From the NCBI RefSeq assembly GCF_007997215.1, contig NZ_VORW01000001.1:186001-250000 (forward strand): DNA of 64,000 nucleotides. Reading direction: 5' to 3'. Made by a program: the position numbers and the translations under genes. Shown in pieces: positions 9,216 through 18,155 of this stretch. Source of the DNA: Algoriphagus aquimarinus (lineage in GTDB: Bacteria; Bacteroidota; Bacteroidia; Cytophagales; Cyclobacteriaceae). Under the pieces are notes generated by a model, which made no database searches, had not been told where the DNA came from, and saw only the letters and a program-made list of their open reading frames with translations. Within the stretch, counting starts at the first letter, position 1, and every line of letters begins with the position of its first letter.

Positions 9216-10004
9216 TCATGGGCATTTTAGGACTTGGGTTTGGTTAGCAATTTTCTTGGCTCTATCCTCCTCGCTTTTTGGATTTGAAAGGGTAATCTCT
9301 CCGCTGATTTTCCGCTGGTTCAGCTTTCGGAAGGCAAGCATATTGGAAGACATGTCCAGCTTGTATTGCCACTTTTTAAGGATATCTCTCATTTCAAGCA
9401 TGATTCTGTGATACATCAGAATCCGTTGTCCTCTTTCCATATCCAGGCTCTTTGCAAATTCATATCGCTCCGAAAGCGAAGCCATGTTGTTTAAGTACCA
9501 TTGGTAAGCCCCATGATCAGTCATGTAATGGATTACTTCCGCAGGAACACCCTGAAAAGCAGTGGCTTCAGGATTTTCCAGAGGCCTGAGCTCTCGCTTA
9601 TAGTAGAATTGATAAAGAGGATCTGTCGCTGAAAAAGCTCCTGAAATGCGAGCCATTTCAGCCGTTGCCAAGTTTTTGACCGTATCTGAGTGCTGCTTGT
9701 AGTAGTTAGAAGAAATCTGCATGGCCGCTGCCAATCCCAGCCTTTGAGTCTGTTCTCCCCTTGGAGATAATGGCCTTCGGTCCAGATCCGGGTAATTGGG
9801 GTGCAAGCCCCAGGTGATATACCAAATCGGATTCGTTGGGATTCCGAGCAGTCTATTGGGTTCAGGATAGAATTTATCCTCATCCCACTGCTTATAGACC
9901 ATCCGTTCCTGCTGAGCGACAATCGCTTTATCATGGATTGGAGTCTGTCCGTAGCTGTGAATACAAACAGAAAAAAGGATCAAAAATGAGAGAGTCGGCT
10001 TCAT
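9216..10004 (-). CDS. Secreted conjugation-locus protein of unknown function, 262 aa
   Basis: The protein has an N-terminal signal peptide (LILFSVCIHSYGQ, residues 7-19) and a Trp/Tyr-rich helical body with no cysteine pair or obvious catalytic motif. It sits between the TraI-like paralogues and traJ and overlaps the upstream paralogue by 4 bases (ATGA type), so it belongs to the operon. Genes of this kind occur at this position in Bacteroidetes elements, but I cannot name the family with confidence. Confidence 0.65.
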   Translation of the reverse strand: MKPTLSFLILFSVCIHSYGQTPIHDKAIVAQQERMVYKQWDEDKFYPEPNRLLGIPTNPIWYITWGLHPNYPDLDRRPLSPRGEQTQRLGLAAAMQISSNYYKQHSDTVKNLATAEMARISGAFSATDPLYQFYYKRELRPLENPEATAFQGVPAEVIHYMTDHGAYQWYLNNMASLSERYEFAKSLDMERGQRILMYHRIMLEMRDILKKWQYKLDMSSNMLAFRKLNQRKISGEITLSNPKSEEDRAKKIANQTQVLKCP

Positions 10005-10663
10005 CGGGTAAGGATTTTCTGTTTGATGATGATTTCATTGATCAATCCTAAATCACGATTGATATAGGCTTGGTAAGGATTGAGGGATCGGATTATCCCA
10101 TTGGTCTTGGCCCAGTAGATGCTGTTTTTTGCAGCTAGTACCAAAGCAAGAATTACCTGTAATTCCTCCTGTACCGAATCAAGAAGCTCGTCCCGGACAT
10201 TGTAATTCATCAGTAGATTATCGCCCTCTTTGAGAATAAGTGATGAAACTTCCGTAGCCAGGTTGAGACTTCTGGTTTTTGCCTGGCCCGTGTACTCTTC
10301 GACAAAAAGAAAAAGGATGGGATTATCGCCAGCCAACTGGAATGCCTCTGCGGAAATGGAACTGATATCCAAGACAGTCTCAGCTATCATCCTTACCTGT
10401 ATTGCATCCTTGAACCCTTCATTGATTTGGGTGAGGGAGTTGACAATCATGGTTTGAACCAGTGCCAGGCTGGATGAATTGAGAATGATATCATCAGTGT
10501 TTTGCCTGATGATATCCAAAGTTTGGTGATACCCTATTTCACTGACATTTCGTACAGCAGCGTTGGCATTGACTATCGAAAAATGCTCTTTGTCAAATAC
10601 CACGGTCTGGGGATAAGATTCAACAGCCACGAAACACATGAAAAGAAAAAGGAGATTTTTCAT
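10001..10663 (-). CDS. TraI-like (DUF4141-type) secreted protein, paralogue 3
   Basis: 220 residues with a signal peptide ending near ESYPQ (residue 19). The body is helical and carries the signature shared by three consecutive genes: GDNPILFLFVEE, then TEVSSLILKEG, then SLNPYQAYINRDL near the C-terminus. The family matches the TraI position in CTnDOT, a periplasmic helical protein resembling VirB5/TrbJ. It overlaps the gene on each side by 4 bases, giving a coupled chain. Confidence 0.65.
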   Translation of the reverse strand: MKNLLFLFMCFVAVESYPQTVVFDKEHFSIVNANAAVRNVSEIGYHQTLDIIRQNTDDIILNSSSLALVQTMIVNSLTQINEGFKDAIQVRMIAETVLDISSISAEAFQLAGDNPILFLFVEEYTGQAKTRSLNLATEVSSLILKEGDNLLMNYNVRDELLDSVQEELQVILALVLAAKNSIYWAKTNGIIRSLNPYQAYINRDLGLINEIIIKQKILTR

Positions 10664-11313
10664 CGGATTAGGGTTTTGGCGTTTTGAATGATTTCTTCTA
10701 CCAAGGCCATTTCCGTTGCTACATACTGTAGGTAAGGATTGATTCCTCTCTTCCTTTCGAGATAGTGCTGAAGTGATTTGGAAACGGTGTAGGAAAGTCC
10801 GTTGATCTCCCTCAGCTCGTCCAGAATATGTTGGAAAAGGATTCTTCTTTCCGAAACTTTCATCTGGTTGACCACTCCGATACTTGCCGAAAGGCCAAAG
10901 AGATAATTCAAAAGTGAATAGGATCTTTCGACGAAAACCCGTTCCGACTCTACCGCAAAAAGTACTAATTCCGGATTTTGGCTACAGTAGAAAACGATTT
11001 GCTGCTGGTTATCAATAATGGAATTGACCAAGGGCTCAGCCGCAGCACCAATTCCAAAAGCATCGATGACAATGGAGAGTTTGGCAAATCGGTCCTGGAC
11101 GGCTCGGTATTTCTCCTTTACAGACTTGACCAAATTGGTATTGACCTCCTCGTTGACCGAGTTCCTTCCCTGATTTCCTTTTGCCTCTTTTTGAAGGTTA
11201 TATTCAGACTTGGATTCCTCGACTAGCTGGTGGAGAAGGGCCACATTGGTTTGAGCAAAACTCATCCCAAGGGTTGCCAAAAAAACGAAGGGTAAAAGCC
11301 AAAAAGATTTCAT
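10660..11313 (-). CDS. TraI-like (DUF4141-type) secreted protein, paralogue 2
   Basis: 217 residues with a signal peptide ending at GMSFAQ (residue 21). It is the most diverged of the three neighbouring paralogues: it keeps QNPELVLFAVES and GINPYLQYVATEM, and the ending EEIIQNAKTLIR, but lacks the EVSSxxLxxG block seen in the other two. It starts and ends in 4-base ATGA overlaps with its neighbours. Confidence 0.62.
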   Translation of the reverse strand: MKSFWLLPFVFLATLGMSFAQTNVALLHQLVEESKSEYNLQKEAKGNQGRNSVNEEVNTNLVKSVKEKYRAVQDRFAKLSIVIDAFGIGAAAEPLVNSIIDNQQQIVFYCSQNPELVLFAVESERVFVERSYSLLNYLFGLSASIGVVNQMKVSERRILFQHILDELREINGLSYTVSKSLQHYLERKRGINPYLQYVATEMALVEEIIQNAKTLIR

Positions 11314-11972
11314 GGTTGGAGGGTTTTGGCTTTTCTGGCTATATCCTGCCCAAGCTGGATATCTACGTTGATGTACCCTTGAAAAGGATTTAGAGCCCTC
11401 ACAAATCCTTTCATCTGAGCAAAATACATGGCTCGATACATGCCATAAGAGTAGGATCGCAGGATGACCATCTCAGTCAAAATCTGATTGATCAGTTTTG
11501 ACCGCTCACCTGCATCCATGAGATTGTTTTCTCCTCCCTTCAACACAAATGAACTGACCTCCAAGGCCAAAGAAGTTGCCCTTTGCTGAAATAGGGTAGC
11601 ATTCCGTTCGGCAAACAGGAGTAAAGCGGGATTCTCTCCGGCTAAGTCCATCACCTGGCTAAGGTCACTTGAAATCCCGGTGGCTATTCGAGCGATTTCC
11701 TGCACATTGGAAAGGTTGGTCAAAATCGAACTGACCTCAGAAAGTCCTTTGTAGATTTTGTCCTGCATCGTATTGACAATGGTCAGGTTTCCGGTAATCG
11801 CCAGCTGTCCCCGTTCAATCAAAGTCAATCGTTCATTAGTGGCATTCAGCTGAGAATTGATGACCGCAGAATGTGCCGCCGTTGCTCCTGCTACCGCTGG
11901 ATCCACATAGATAGTTTGCCCTAAGGCAGATCCCGAGAGGATCAGAAATACCAGTATGTTCAAGCTTTTCAT
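11310..11972 (-). CDS. traI: TraI-like (DUF4141-type) secreted protein, paralogue 1
   Basis: 220 residues with a signal peptide ending at GSALGQ (residue 19). The body is long and helical, with GENPALLLFAERN, LALEVSSFVLKGGEN and ALNPFQGYINVDI. It lies directly downstream of the traG ATPase gene (11 bases) and is the copy closest to the TraI pattern. It probably acts in the periplasm as a minor channel or pilus-tip-like component by analogy to VirB5/TrbJ; that role is inferred. Confidence 0.68.
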   Translation of the reverse strand: MKSLNILVFLILSGSALGQTIYVDPAVAGATAAHSAVINSQLNATNERLTLIERGQLAITGNLTIVNTMQDKIYKGLSEVSSILTNLSNVQEIARIATGISSDLSQVMDLAGENPALLLFAERNATLFQQRATSLALEVSSFVLKGGENNLMDAGERSKLINQILTEMVILRSYSYGMYRAMYFAQMKGFVRALNPFQGYINVDIQLGQDIARKAKTLQP

Positions 11973-11983
11973 CTTTGTAATGG

Positions 11984-14476
11984 TTAAAAAGTGGCAGTTA
12001 GTGTTTCTCTTACCGGGGCCCCTTGCTTGTTGACCTCTCCAAAAAACTCATGGAGTGAAAGCTCAGAAGCCTTAAAATCCTCGACAAAAGCGTCCAGTCC
12101 CATTTGGTACCCTCTAAAGGCTTGGATATAGATTTCGATGGCTGATTTTTCTGGCTTTTCCGTGGTATAGGTCAGGTATTGGTACAAGGAAACTTCCACC
12201 CCATACACCTCACCGGCAGATCCTCTTCGGATATATACTTCCTTGAATCTTCCCCTGCCCTCATGATTATCCAGCTGATTGATCGTGAAGATCTTTTTCC
12301 TTTCATTTTCATTGATGGAAAGCAGGGAGGCGATTTGAGAATAATTGTCTTTGAATTTTGTCTGATCCAAAAGACAGATCGTATCCGAATTATTGATAAT
12401 ACTGTCTTTGACTACCGCATTTCCGATGATATCTCCCAGCTCTTGGGTTACCACTATGGCTTCCCCCCAGAATTTTCGGACTGTTTTATAGAGGTATAGA
12501 ATGTAGCCTGCCATGAGCGGGGAGGCTATGGCCTTCCAAGCTTCTTCGATGATGAGTGCCTTCCGGTATTTGGTTCGGAACCTCATTTTCTGGATGAAAA
12601 CATCCATGATAATGAGTGTCACAATCGGGAAAAGCACCTTGTGCTCTTTGATGCTGTCAATTTCAAAAACCACAAAAGATTCGGTAAACAAGGACTGGTC
12701 AACTTCCTCATTGAGTAGGTTTTCAAACTCACCTCCCTTGTAAAACTTCTTGAGTACAAAGCGGAATTCTTCAAGTTCAAATCCAATGCTTTCACGCTCT
12801 TTGATTTCTGGGATTTTCTCCAGGGCGAATTCATAAAAGCTGTTGAAGCAAAGCCGATCGATAGTGCTTTCCTTGGAGAAAAAAGAGGAATAGTAGGCCG
12901 AGATCGTATTGGAAATAACATCGGCTTCAACCTGAGAGACTGTTCCTTCCGCTGTCTTCCACAAGAGGGAAATCAGGGTCAGGAGATAGTCTTTCTTCTC
13001 GATGTTGTACTCTTCTTCAGTAATGGAAAAAGGGTTGGTGGTTATTGGCTTTTCCTCGGTGTAAGTGATGTATTTCCCTTGGTAGTATTGGCAAAGTCCG
13101 GAATACGAGTGGCCGGTATCGACAATGACTACATCCATCAGCCACTTAGGATTGGGCCGCTTATTCCACATGCAATACTGCTCGATCAGGGCATTCATAA
13201 AGAATGATTTCCCCGAACCGGAAGGCCCCAGTACAAACTTGTTTCGATTGTTGATCCGATTGGTTTGCATCGGCAAATCAGCGGGATCAATCTTCAAAGG
13301 GATTCCCTGTCGATCCGTAAATCGGATTTGGAATCCACTTATCTCATCCTTGTTCAGTGACTCCTTCAAGAAAAAACATAATGCAGCATCCGATGTGGTC
13401 AGGAAGTAATCGTAAACTTTCAACTCAGCGGTATTGCAGGGAAGCAGTGTCCTGAAAAGCTCCAGTTGGTTATAGGAATTTTTATTGGCCACAATGCCCT
13501 GTTGGAAAAGGGAGGATTCCACATAATTACAAGCTCCTTGGATGTGCTCCTTCTTGGCAGAAACAACCACATTGAAGTGGCAATTGACCAAAAGCTGGTT
13601 ATGTCTGGCCACGTCTTCCAATAGCCTGTCGATATCTTCCACACAGATATTATTGGCTGGATCGGGTATCCCGGAATGCCGCTTTCGCTTCAATTCAAGC
13701 TTGGTAAGCGTTGATCTCTGCTCAATAATTTCAATGACCTGGTTATAAACTATGGTTTGGAAATTAGGGACATCGAAAAGGAAGGCCATATTATCAACAG
13801 GAAACCCTTTGAGGCTATCCTTATCGTTACGCTCCAAATGGGTGGTCACCTTTTCCGGTAGTTCTACTTTGTCGGTATCTACCAAAGTGATCGACCGAAA
13901 AGCTCTTTCTCCGCTTTCCACTTGGCTTTCTTCAGCAAGCAGGTTGTCCAGCACAATCTTTTCCTCGTGGAAGTTCATGCTGAGAATCCGTTTCACATAT
14001 CGGTCAGTCTCAATTCTTGAGAGTGCCTCTGTCTTGATTCCTGCACGTTCAAAAAGGTCGGTCACCTTTCCCAGTGTCTGAATAAAGTCCATTACTGACT
14101 TTTGACTGTATCTGCCTTTTACCCGTTTGGTAATCACCAAAAATGTCTTCATTGAAGTATAGGGCCGCCCCTGGAAATGGTCATCATACTTTTGCTGTAG
14201 GTATTCTTTTGAGGATTTTTCGCTGTAGGTCTTTCTGGAAAAAATGTCCTGCTTTTGGATCAGATGCCCTTCACCAAGTATTTTGATCAGGTTGGTGTAT
14301 AGCTGATGAAAGGAATCGTACTTGGAAGAATCCGCTGAATATTGCAGGACAGGATTGTCCAATCCAAGGATGACACCATAGTCACCCTTCAGATTGAATA
14401 GACAATGAAAACCATGGATCTGATCTTCAATCCCCAGATAGGGAAGCTTAAATTCATTCCTTTTTTTCCCAAACAT
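11984..14476 (-). CDS. traG: Conjugation ATPase TraG (VirB4 family)
   Basis: 830 residues, usual for the family. It has Walker A GPSGSGKS (residues 417-424), a Walker B/DE-box region ALIIEEAWKAI near residue 650, and the VTQELGDI motif shortly after. The N-terminal half is the VirB4-type membrane-associated domain. It powers assembly of the channel and substrate transfer. It lies 2 bases downstream of traF. Confidence 0.92.
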   Translation of the reverse strand: MFGKKRNEFKLPYLGIEDQIHGFHCLFNLKGDYGVILGLDNPVLQYSADSSKYDSFHQLYTNLIKILGEGHLIQKQDIFSRKTYSEKSSKEYLQQKYDDHFQGRPYTSMKTFLVITKRVKGRYSQKSVMDFIQTLGKVTDLFERAGIKTEALSRIETDRYVKRILSMNFHEEKIVLDNLLAEESQVESGERAFRSITLVDTDKVELPEKVTTHLERNDKDSLKGFPVDNMAFLFDVPNFQTIVYNQVIEIIEQRSTLTKLELKRKRHSGIPDPANNICVEDIDRLLEDVARHNQLLVNCHFNVVVSAKKEHIQGACNYVESSLFQQGIVANKNSYNQLELFRTLLPCNTAELKVYDYFLTTSDAALCFFLKESLNKDEISGFQIRFTDRQGIPLKIDPADLPMQTNRINNRNKFVLGPSGSGKSFFMNALIEQYCMWNKRPNPKWLMDVVIVDTGHSYSGLCQYYQGKYITYTEEKPITTNPFSITEEEYNIEKKDYLLTLISLLWKTAEGTVSQVEADVISNTISAYYSSFFSKESTIDRLCFNSFYEFALEKIPEIKERESIGFELEEFRFVLKKFYKGGEFENLLNEEVDQSLFTESFVVFEIDSIKEHKVLFPIVTLIIMDVFIQKMRFRTKYRKALIIEEAWKAIASPLMAGYILYLYKTVRKFWGEAIVVTQELGDIIGNAVVKDSIINNSDTICLLDQTKFKDNYSQIASLLSINENERKKIFTINQLDNHEGRGRFKEVYIRRGSAGEVYGVEVSLYQYLTYTTEKPEKSAIEIYIQAFRGYQMGLDAFVEDFKASELSLHEFFGEVNKQGAPVRETLTATF

Positions 14477-14478
14477 GA

Positions 14479-14760
14479 TTACTTTGATTTTAAGGATGTA
14501 GCGATCTGAAATACCCCTTTATACCTTGTTTTGCTATGCAGGCCTTTTTTCTGTTGCTGAGAGGTGATGAAAAGTCCGGTAGTCATGACTGATAGGGTAA
14601 TCACCCCACCTAAAACCATACTGGTTAAGCTTCCGATTAATCCTCCTGAGACGACCGCGATAACTAAAGAAGCGACTCCCCATCCGATGTATTTTCCCTG
14701 AAAGCCCCGATATATAAGAGGCTTCTGAAGCCCCTTATATATCGGAAATTGCTTAGCCAT
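14479..14760 (-). CDS. traF: Conjugative transposon protein TraF (DUF4133)
   Basis: 93 residues from the start MAKQFPIYKGLQKPLIYRGF (ATG at 14760), which overlaps the traE stop by one base (TGATG). A further in-frame ATG at 14826 lies inside traE and is less likely. There are two membrane helices. The IYKGLQKPLIYRGFQGKYIGWG start is the DUF4133 pattern, a VirB3-like inner-membrane protein. The first codons overlap a 39-base near-perfect palindrome described separately. Confidence 0.85.
   Translation of the reverse strand: MAKQFPIYKGLQKPLIYRGFQGKYIGWGVASLVIAVVSGGLIGSLTSMVLGGVITLSVMTTGLFITSQQQKKGLHSKTRYKGVFQIATSLKSK
14707..14745 (-). repeat. 39-bp near-perfect palindrome in the 5' end of traF
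   Basis: The outer arms (14707-14718 and 14734-14745) are exact 12-base inverted copies. Inside them, 14720-14725 and 14727-14732 form a second 6-base inverted pair, with one mismatch pair between the two. In the traF mRNA this would fold into a long hairpin starting about 13 bases after the start codon. Confidence 0.8.
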
Positions 14761-15074
14761 CAGACACCGAAAAACGCTTTGATGATCACACTGACCAAGA
14801 CCAAAAACAGGCAGGAGCCGCCCCATCCCATCAATTCTTTATTGATGTCTTGATCACCGGAATTCCATTTGATGTAAACTCTTACGCCTCCTATCAGCCC
14901 TACTACCGCCCCAATAACAAGACAGAGACTGGCTACGGGATCCACATAGGCGAGTAGAGACGATTCTGCTGCGACAATTCCCTGAACACCTTGGGCTCTG
15001 GCGGCTGTAGTTGCAAGCATCACAAACAATGCGCTTGAAATCATTTTTTTGGTTTTGTTGAACATGGTTTTCAT
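14760..15074 (-). CDS. traE: Conjugative transposon protein TraE (DUF4134), copy 2
   Basis: 104 residues with an N-terminal signal-like segment (ATTAARAQ, residues 21-28) and two membrane helices. DUF4134 hallmarks are visible: CLVIGAVVGLIGGVRVYIKWNSGDQDINKE and WGGSCLFLVLV. It is VirB2-like and may be the pilin-like or channel-lining subunit. It is followed by traF with a one-base overlap and preceded by a diverged second TraE-like gene. Confidence 0.87.
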   Translation of the reverse strand: MKTMFNKTKKMISSALFVMLATTAARAQGVQGIVAAESSLLAYVDPVASLCLVIGAVVGLIGGVRVYIKWNSGDQDINKELMGWGGSCLFLVLVSVIIKAFFGV

Positions 15075-15121
15075 AGTTTATTGAGAAAATATTGACTGTT
15101 GATTTTGCTTTTTTTGGGGTG

Positions 15122-15451
15122 TCAAATCAGTGGGACAGCATACAGTCCGCTGAGAAAAAAGCCAATAGTGGCCAAGAATAGGCAGGCTCCGAACCAACTG
15201 ATGACCTGAACATCGATCTGATGTCTTCCCATTTGCCAGTTGTTGTAAACCCGAAGACCGCCAAGCAATCCTGAGACTGCGCCCACGACAAATGAGAGTC
15301 TGGAAATAGCGACATAGAAACTTTTCATATCGGTCTCGACCTCCTGAAATTTTGAAACTCCCGGAGGGGATTGGCCATAAGTCTCCGATCCCGACAAAAA
15401 GAATAAGAGGGAAAGGAGAGCACATAGGAATAGCCGATGAAGGAGCTTCAT
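15122..15451 (-). CDS. TraE-like (DUF4134) protein, copy 1
   Basis: 109 residues with a signal peptide ending near ETYGQ (residue 27) and two helices. It shares the DUF4134 pattern with the next gene: FVVGAVSGLLGGLRVYNNWQMGRHQIDVQ and WFGACLFLATIGF. Two TraE-type genes in tandem imply two pilin-like subunits. A 47-base gap separates it from the second copy. Confidence 0.78.
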   Translation of the reverse strand: MKLLHRLFLCALLSLLFFLSGSETYGQSPPGVSKFQEVETDMKSFYVAISRLSFVVGAVSGLLGGLRVYNNWQMGRHQIDVQVISWFGACLFLATIGFFLSGLYAVPLI

Positions 15452-15840
15452 GAGAACACGACTTTCTTTTTCATTTCAATACTGCCTTCCTTGGCGAGTA
15501 CAAAGAGGGAATTGAGCGTAGTCACCCCTCCTGTAGATTTGACTGGGCTGGGATCATTGATTTCAAATTCGATATCTTCTGAATCCTCCTCGCTGTTGAC
15601 CCATACTTCCGTCTGGGAAGCAGATTCTGTCTTGGGCTTCACAGGATCAGGCACCGGGTCATTATCCTCAATCACCGTTGGACTTTCATCAAACTCATTG
15701 AGGTCCGTCTGGAATGTGTAGGCATTCCCTGCCGACACTTCTGAAAGTTGTGGTTTGCGCAAAACATCGAAGACGACATTTACCGCATAGTACACCACAT
15801 AGAAAAGGGATAGGTATAGAAAGAAGTCTGTCCAGCTCAT
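15448..15840 (-). CDS. Small membrane protein at the traD position
   Basis: 130 residues with one N-terminal helix (FFLYLSLFYVVYYAVNVVF) and a long acidic, proline-containing tail (ESPTVIEDNDPVPDPVKPKTE). It overlaps the TraE-like gene by 4 bases and follows the TraC-like gene by 2 bases. I do not recognise the family. Position suggests the equivalent of traD in CTnDOT. Confidence 0.6.
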   Translation of the reverse strand: MSWTDFFLYLSLFYVVYYAVNVVFDVLRKPQLSEVSAGNAYTFQTDLNEFDESPTVIEDNDPVPDPVKPKTESASQTEVWVNSEEDSEDIEFEINDPSPVKSTGGVTTLNSLFVLAKEGSIEMKKKVVFS

Positions 15841-15842
15841 GG

Positions 15843-16187
15843 CTATAGTTTTTGTATGGATTGTTTGATTTCATTGACCAGTTCTGGATTATTTTCCAGA
15901 AAGTCCCAGCACAGGAAATTCACGAAGGAGGTCACGTCCACTCCAAAAGTGGGACTGATTAGCTTCAGTACTTCCTCCGTTCGAGCGTCCATCCGAATCA
16001 GCCTTTTGGAATCTCCGTTTACTTCAAAATTCTTGATGGCCTCTATCAGCTCATGGATTCCTTGGCTTCCGATCTTGTCAGTCTCATTACTTTTAGACTT
16101 TACCAAAGGCTTTACCTCAGGTTCAGGCAATACCAATTCTGACCTTACTCCTTGGACAAGTTTGCTTATGTAGTCCCCGTTTGCCAT
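15843..16187 (-). CDS. TraB/TraC-like (DUF3408-type) protein
   Basis: 114 residues, with no signal or membrane segment. The C-terminal half (LIRMDARTEEVLKLISPTFGVDVTSFVNFL) resembles the DUF3408 C-terminal domain of Bacteroidetes TraB/TraC proteins, probably a ribbon-helix-helix-like fold. It lies 2 bases downstream of traA. The family call is tentative. Confidence 0.55.
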   Translation of the reverse strand: MANGDYISKLVQGVRSELVLPEPEVKPLVKSKSNETDKIGSQGIHELIEAIKNFEVNGDSKRLIRMDARTEEVLKLISPTFGVDVTSFVNFLCWDFLENNPELVNEIKQSIQKL

Positions 16188-16189
16188 GG

Positions 16190-16816
16190 CTAATCTGCTT
16201 CTATATGGTCATCAAATAATTTGTTGAAAATGGGATCCAGGATAGGCACAAGCGATTCCGGAGTGTAGGAGGTAGTGAGTCTTTGGAAGTCTATCCGATC
16301 CGATACCGGGGAGGTCAATTCACCAAACTGGCCAAGTGCCTGATTGACGCTCTCCAAGGTTTCGTATTTGACTGATGTTTTGACTCTGTTGGGGATTAGG
16401 ATAATCCGGCTTTCAGGATTCACCTTTTTGACCACGTAGCAAAATTCAAACGTGCTGGTGACGCTGTATTCATCGTAGCAAAAAGGGCAGATGATCAATT
16501 CAGACTCCTTGAGTACCGGCACCAGGTTGTCGTCATCCATTCTCCCAGCAAGATCAATCACGGTGAGAATTTTAGGATCTTGAGCAGCTCTTTTCTGGAT
16601 AGACTTGAATCCTGGAATATTCGATAGCTCAACTTCATACAACTTCTCATTTTCCAAGAGCTCCGAATTGAGATACTTGTTGTAAAGTGACTGTTGAAAG
16701 TCCATATCAAAGACTTTCACCTTTCTTTTCCTTTTCTGGACGGCAAAATTTGAAAACAGCACCGCGAGCGTACTTTTTCCCACTCCACCTTTTTGGTTTG
16801 CGAATAGAATGATCAT
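16190..16816 (-). CDS. traA: ParA-family ATPase TraA
   Basis: 208 residues from the start MIILFANQKGGVGKSTLAV (ATG at 16816), chosen because the Walker motif normally lies directly at the N-terminus. Longer in-frame starts up to 16933 lie inside the mobB gene. It has the deviant Walker A KGGVGKST, and VIDLAGRMDDDN as Walker B. TraA heads the tra operon in CTnDOT-type elements. It is separate from the chromosomal-style ParA at 21.3 kb. Confidence 0.85.
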   Translation of the reverse strand: MIILFANQKGGVGKSTLAVLFSNFAVQKRKRKVKVFDMDFQQSLYNKYLNSELLENEKLYEVELSNIPGFKSIQKRAAQDPKILTVIDLAGRMDDDNLVPVLKESELIICPFCYDEYSVTSTFEFCYVVKKVNPESRIILIPNRVKTSVKYETLESVNQALGQFGELTSPVSDRIDFQRLTTSYTPESLVPILDPIFNKLFDDHIEAD

Positions 16817-16826
16817 GGCTATCTTT

Positions 16827-18155
16827 TTATCTAGTGATTTCATTGTCTCCCTTGCGCTTTTTGCTTCTTTTCCTACCGTGCACAGCTTCATCATCGATGT
16901 CATTGGCGATTTGGAGTACAAGAACCAGGTCAAAAATCTCTTGACTCTGTATGGCTCTATGGGCTTCGCTATCTTGGAAGTATTGACTTAATGCCAGCTG
17001 CTGCTCGGCAGAAAGAATGTCACTGGCAGCGATATCTCCTTGGGCTGTTTTCAGGTAAGAATTCCCATCTCTATTCTCCAACTTCAAAGCGTGGTGTTCC
17101 AAGCCTTGCCGAACTGTCGAGAAATCATTGAGAGCAGATTGGAGCCTTACTTTTGCCTCGATCAAATCGATCGGCTTATCCTTGTTCGGTTTCTGGGATT
17201 GATAGGATTTACGTTCACCTTCCTGTTCAAAAAATCGCTGGATTGGGAATACTTCAATGCCTTTAAAAATGATCTTATTGGCATGGTCAATCAGGGAATA
17301 ACCATAAGGCCTTTTTCCATCTTTGCCATGGAATACGAGCTGAACCCCAAATTTATCCCGTATAAAATCACCTAGATCCGATCGATACCCGGTTTGGTTT
17401 CCTTTTTTACCGCCGGGTTTAGGTTCAAATAGACAAGTGAGCTTAGTTTGGTAGACCTTGGAATATCTATCCAAAATCGCTTTCAGCTGTTTTGCTCGAT
17501 CCTTATCCAATTGATAGGATTGGATCTTTTGGTTGAATTCTGAAACAGGAATCTGACCTTGAACTGAACCATATTTGATCAATTCTATCTGCTCACCTTT
17601 TTCCCTCACCTTGAATCCCAAGTTTTCGAGGATTAAGAATCCTTGGGCTTTGGTACTGAAGCGAAACTCCATCAAGCTATCCGCAGCTTTCACTGCTTCA
17701 TGCTTGGGATTGAGTCTCATGATCTCATTGATTGCTTCTTGTGCCCTTAGCTTCTCAAATGAATCACTGATCTTTTTGCCATCCCGATCAATTCTCGATG
17801 ACACAATATGAACGTGGTTATTTGCCGTATCCTTGTGAAAAACGATCAGGAAAGGGTTATTCCCATAGCCCATTTTATCTATCCATTCATGGGCGATTTC
17901 TGTCAGCTCTTCTTTGGAATACTCCCTGCCCTTGCAGCTGATCATGGCATGAAACTGCTTGTCCTTGACGAGTGCATTTCTGTTCGAATGAGTTATCAGG
18001 TAATTTTTCACCTCATTCGGCCCCACATCCTTGGTGTCCTGCAAATACCCAAAATTCCGGAGCCTAGTCAGCTCTCCCTTTTCATTTTGGGTTTTGTTCG
18101 TGTTGTAGGTCACCCCATTAAATGAACTTGCGCTGGAAAGGATTTTAACTCTCAT
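16827..18155 (-). CDS. mobB: Relaxase/mobilisation protein MobB
   Basis: 442 residues. The relaxase domain occupies about the first 200 residues, with the histidine motif HKDTANNHVHIV (H107, H114, H116), an upstream QFHAMIS (H69) and Y52/Tyr residues near NYLITHS. The protein nicks oriT, remains covalently attached and pilots the strand. It overlaps mobA by 4 bases. The C-terminal half is charged and helical. Confidence 0.9.
   Translation of the reverse strand: MRVKILSSASSFNGVTYNTNKTQNEKGELTRLRNFGYLQDTKDVGPNEVKNYLITHSNRNALVKDKQFHAMISCKGREYSKEELTEIAHEWIDKMGYGNNPFLIVFHKDTANNHVHIVSSRIDRDGKKISDSFEKLRAQEAINEIMRLNPKHEAVKAADSLMEFRFSTKAQGFLILENLGFKVREKGEQIELIKYGSVQGQIPVSEFNQKIQSYQLDKDRAKQLKAILDRYSKVYQTKLTCLFEPKPGGKKGNQTGYRSDLGDFIRDKFGVQLVFHGKDGKRPYGYSLIDHANKIIFKGIEVFPIQRFFEQEGERKSYQSQKPNKDKPIDLIEAKVRLQSALNDFSTVRQGLEHHALKLENRDGNSYLKTAQGDIAASDILSAEQQLALSQYFQDSEAHRAIQSQEIFDLVLVLQIANDIDDEAVHGRKRSKKRKGDNEITR

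Noticed and set aside
15078..15425. Alternative 115-codon frame opposite in phase to the TraE-like gene
   Set aside because: Overlaps a gene with a clear DUF4134 pattern in another frame; its sequence has no recognisable family.
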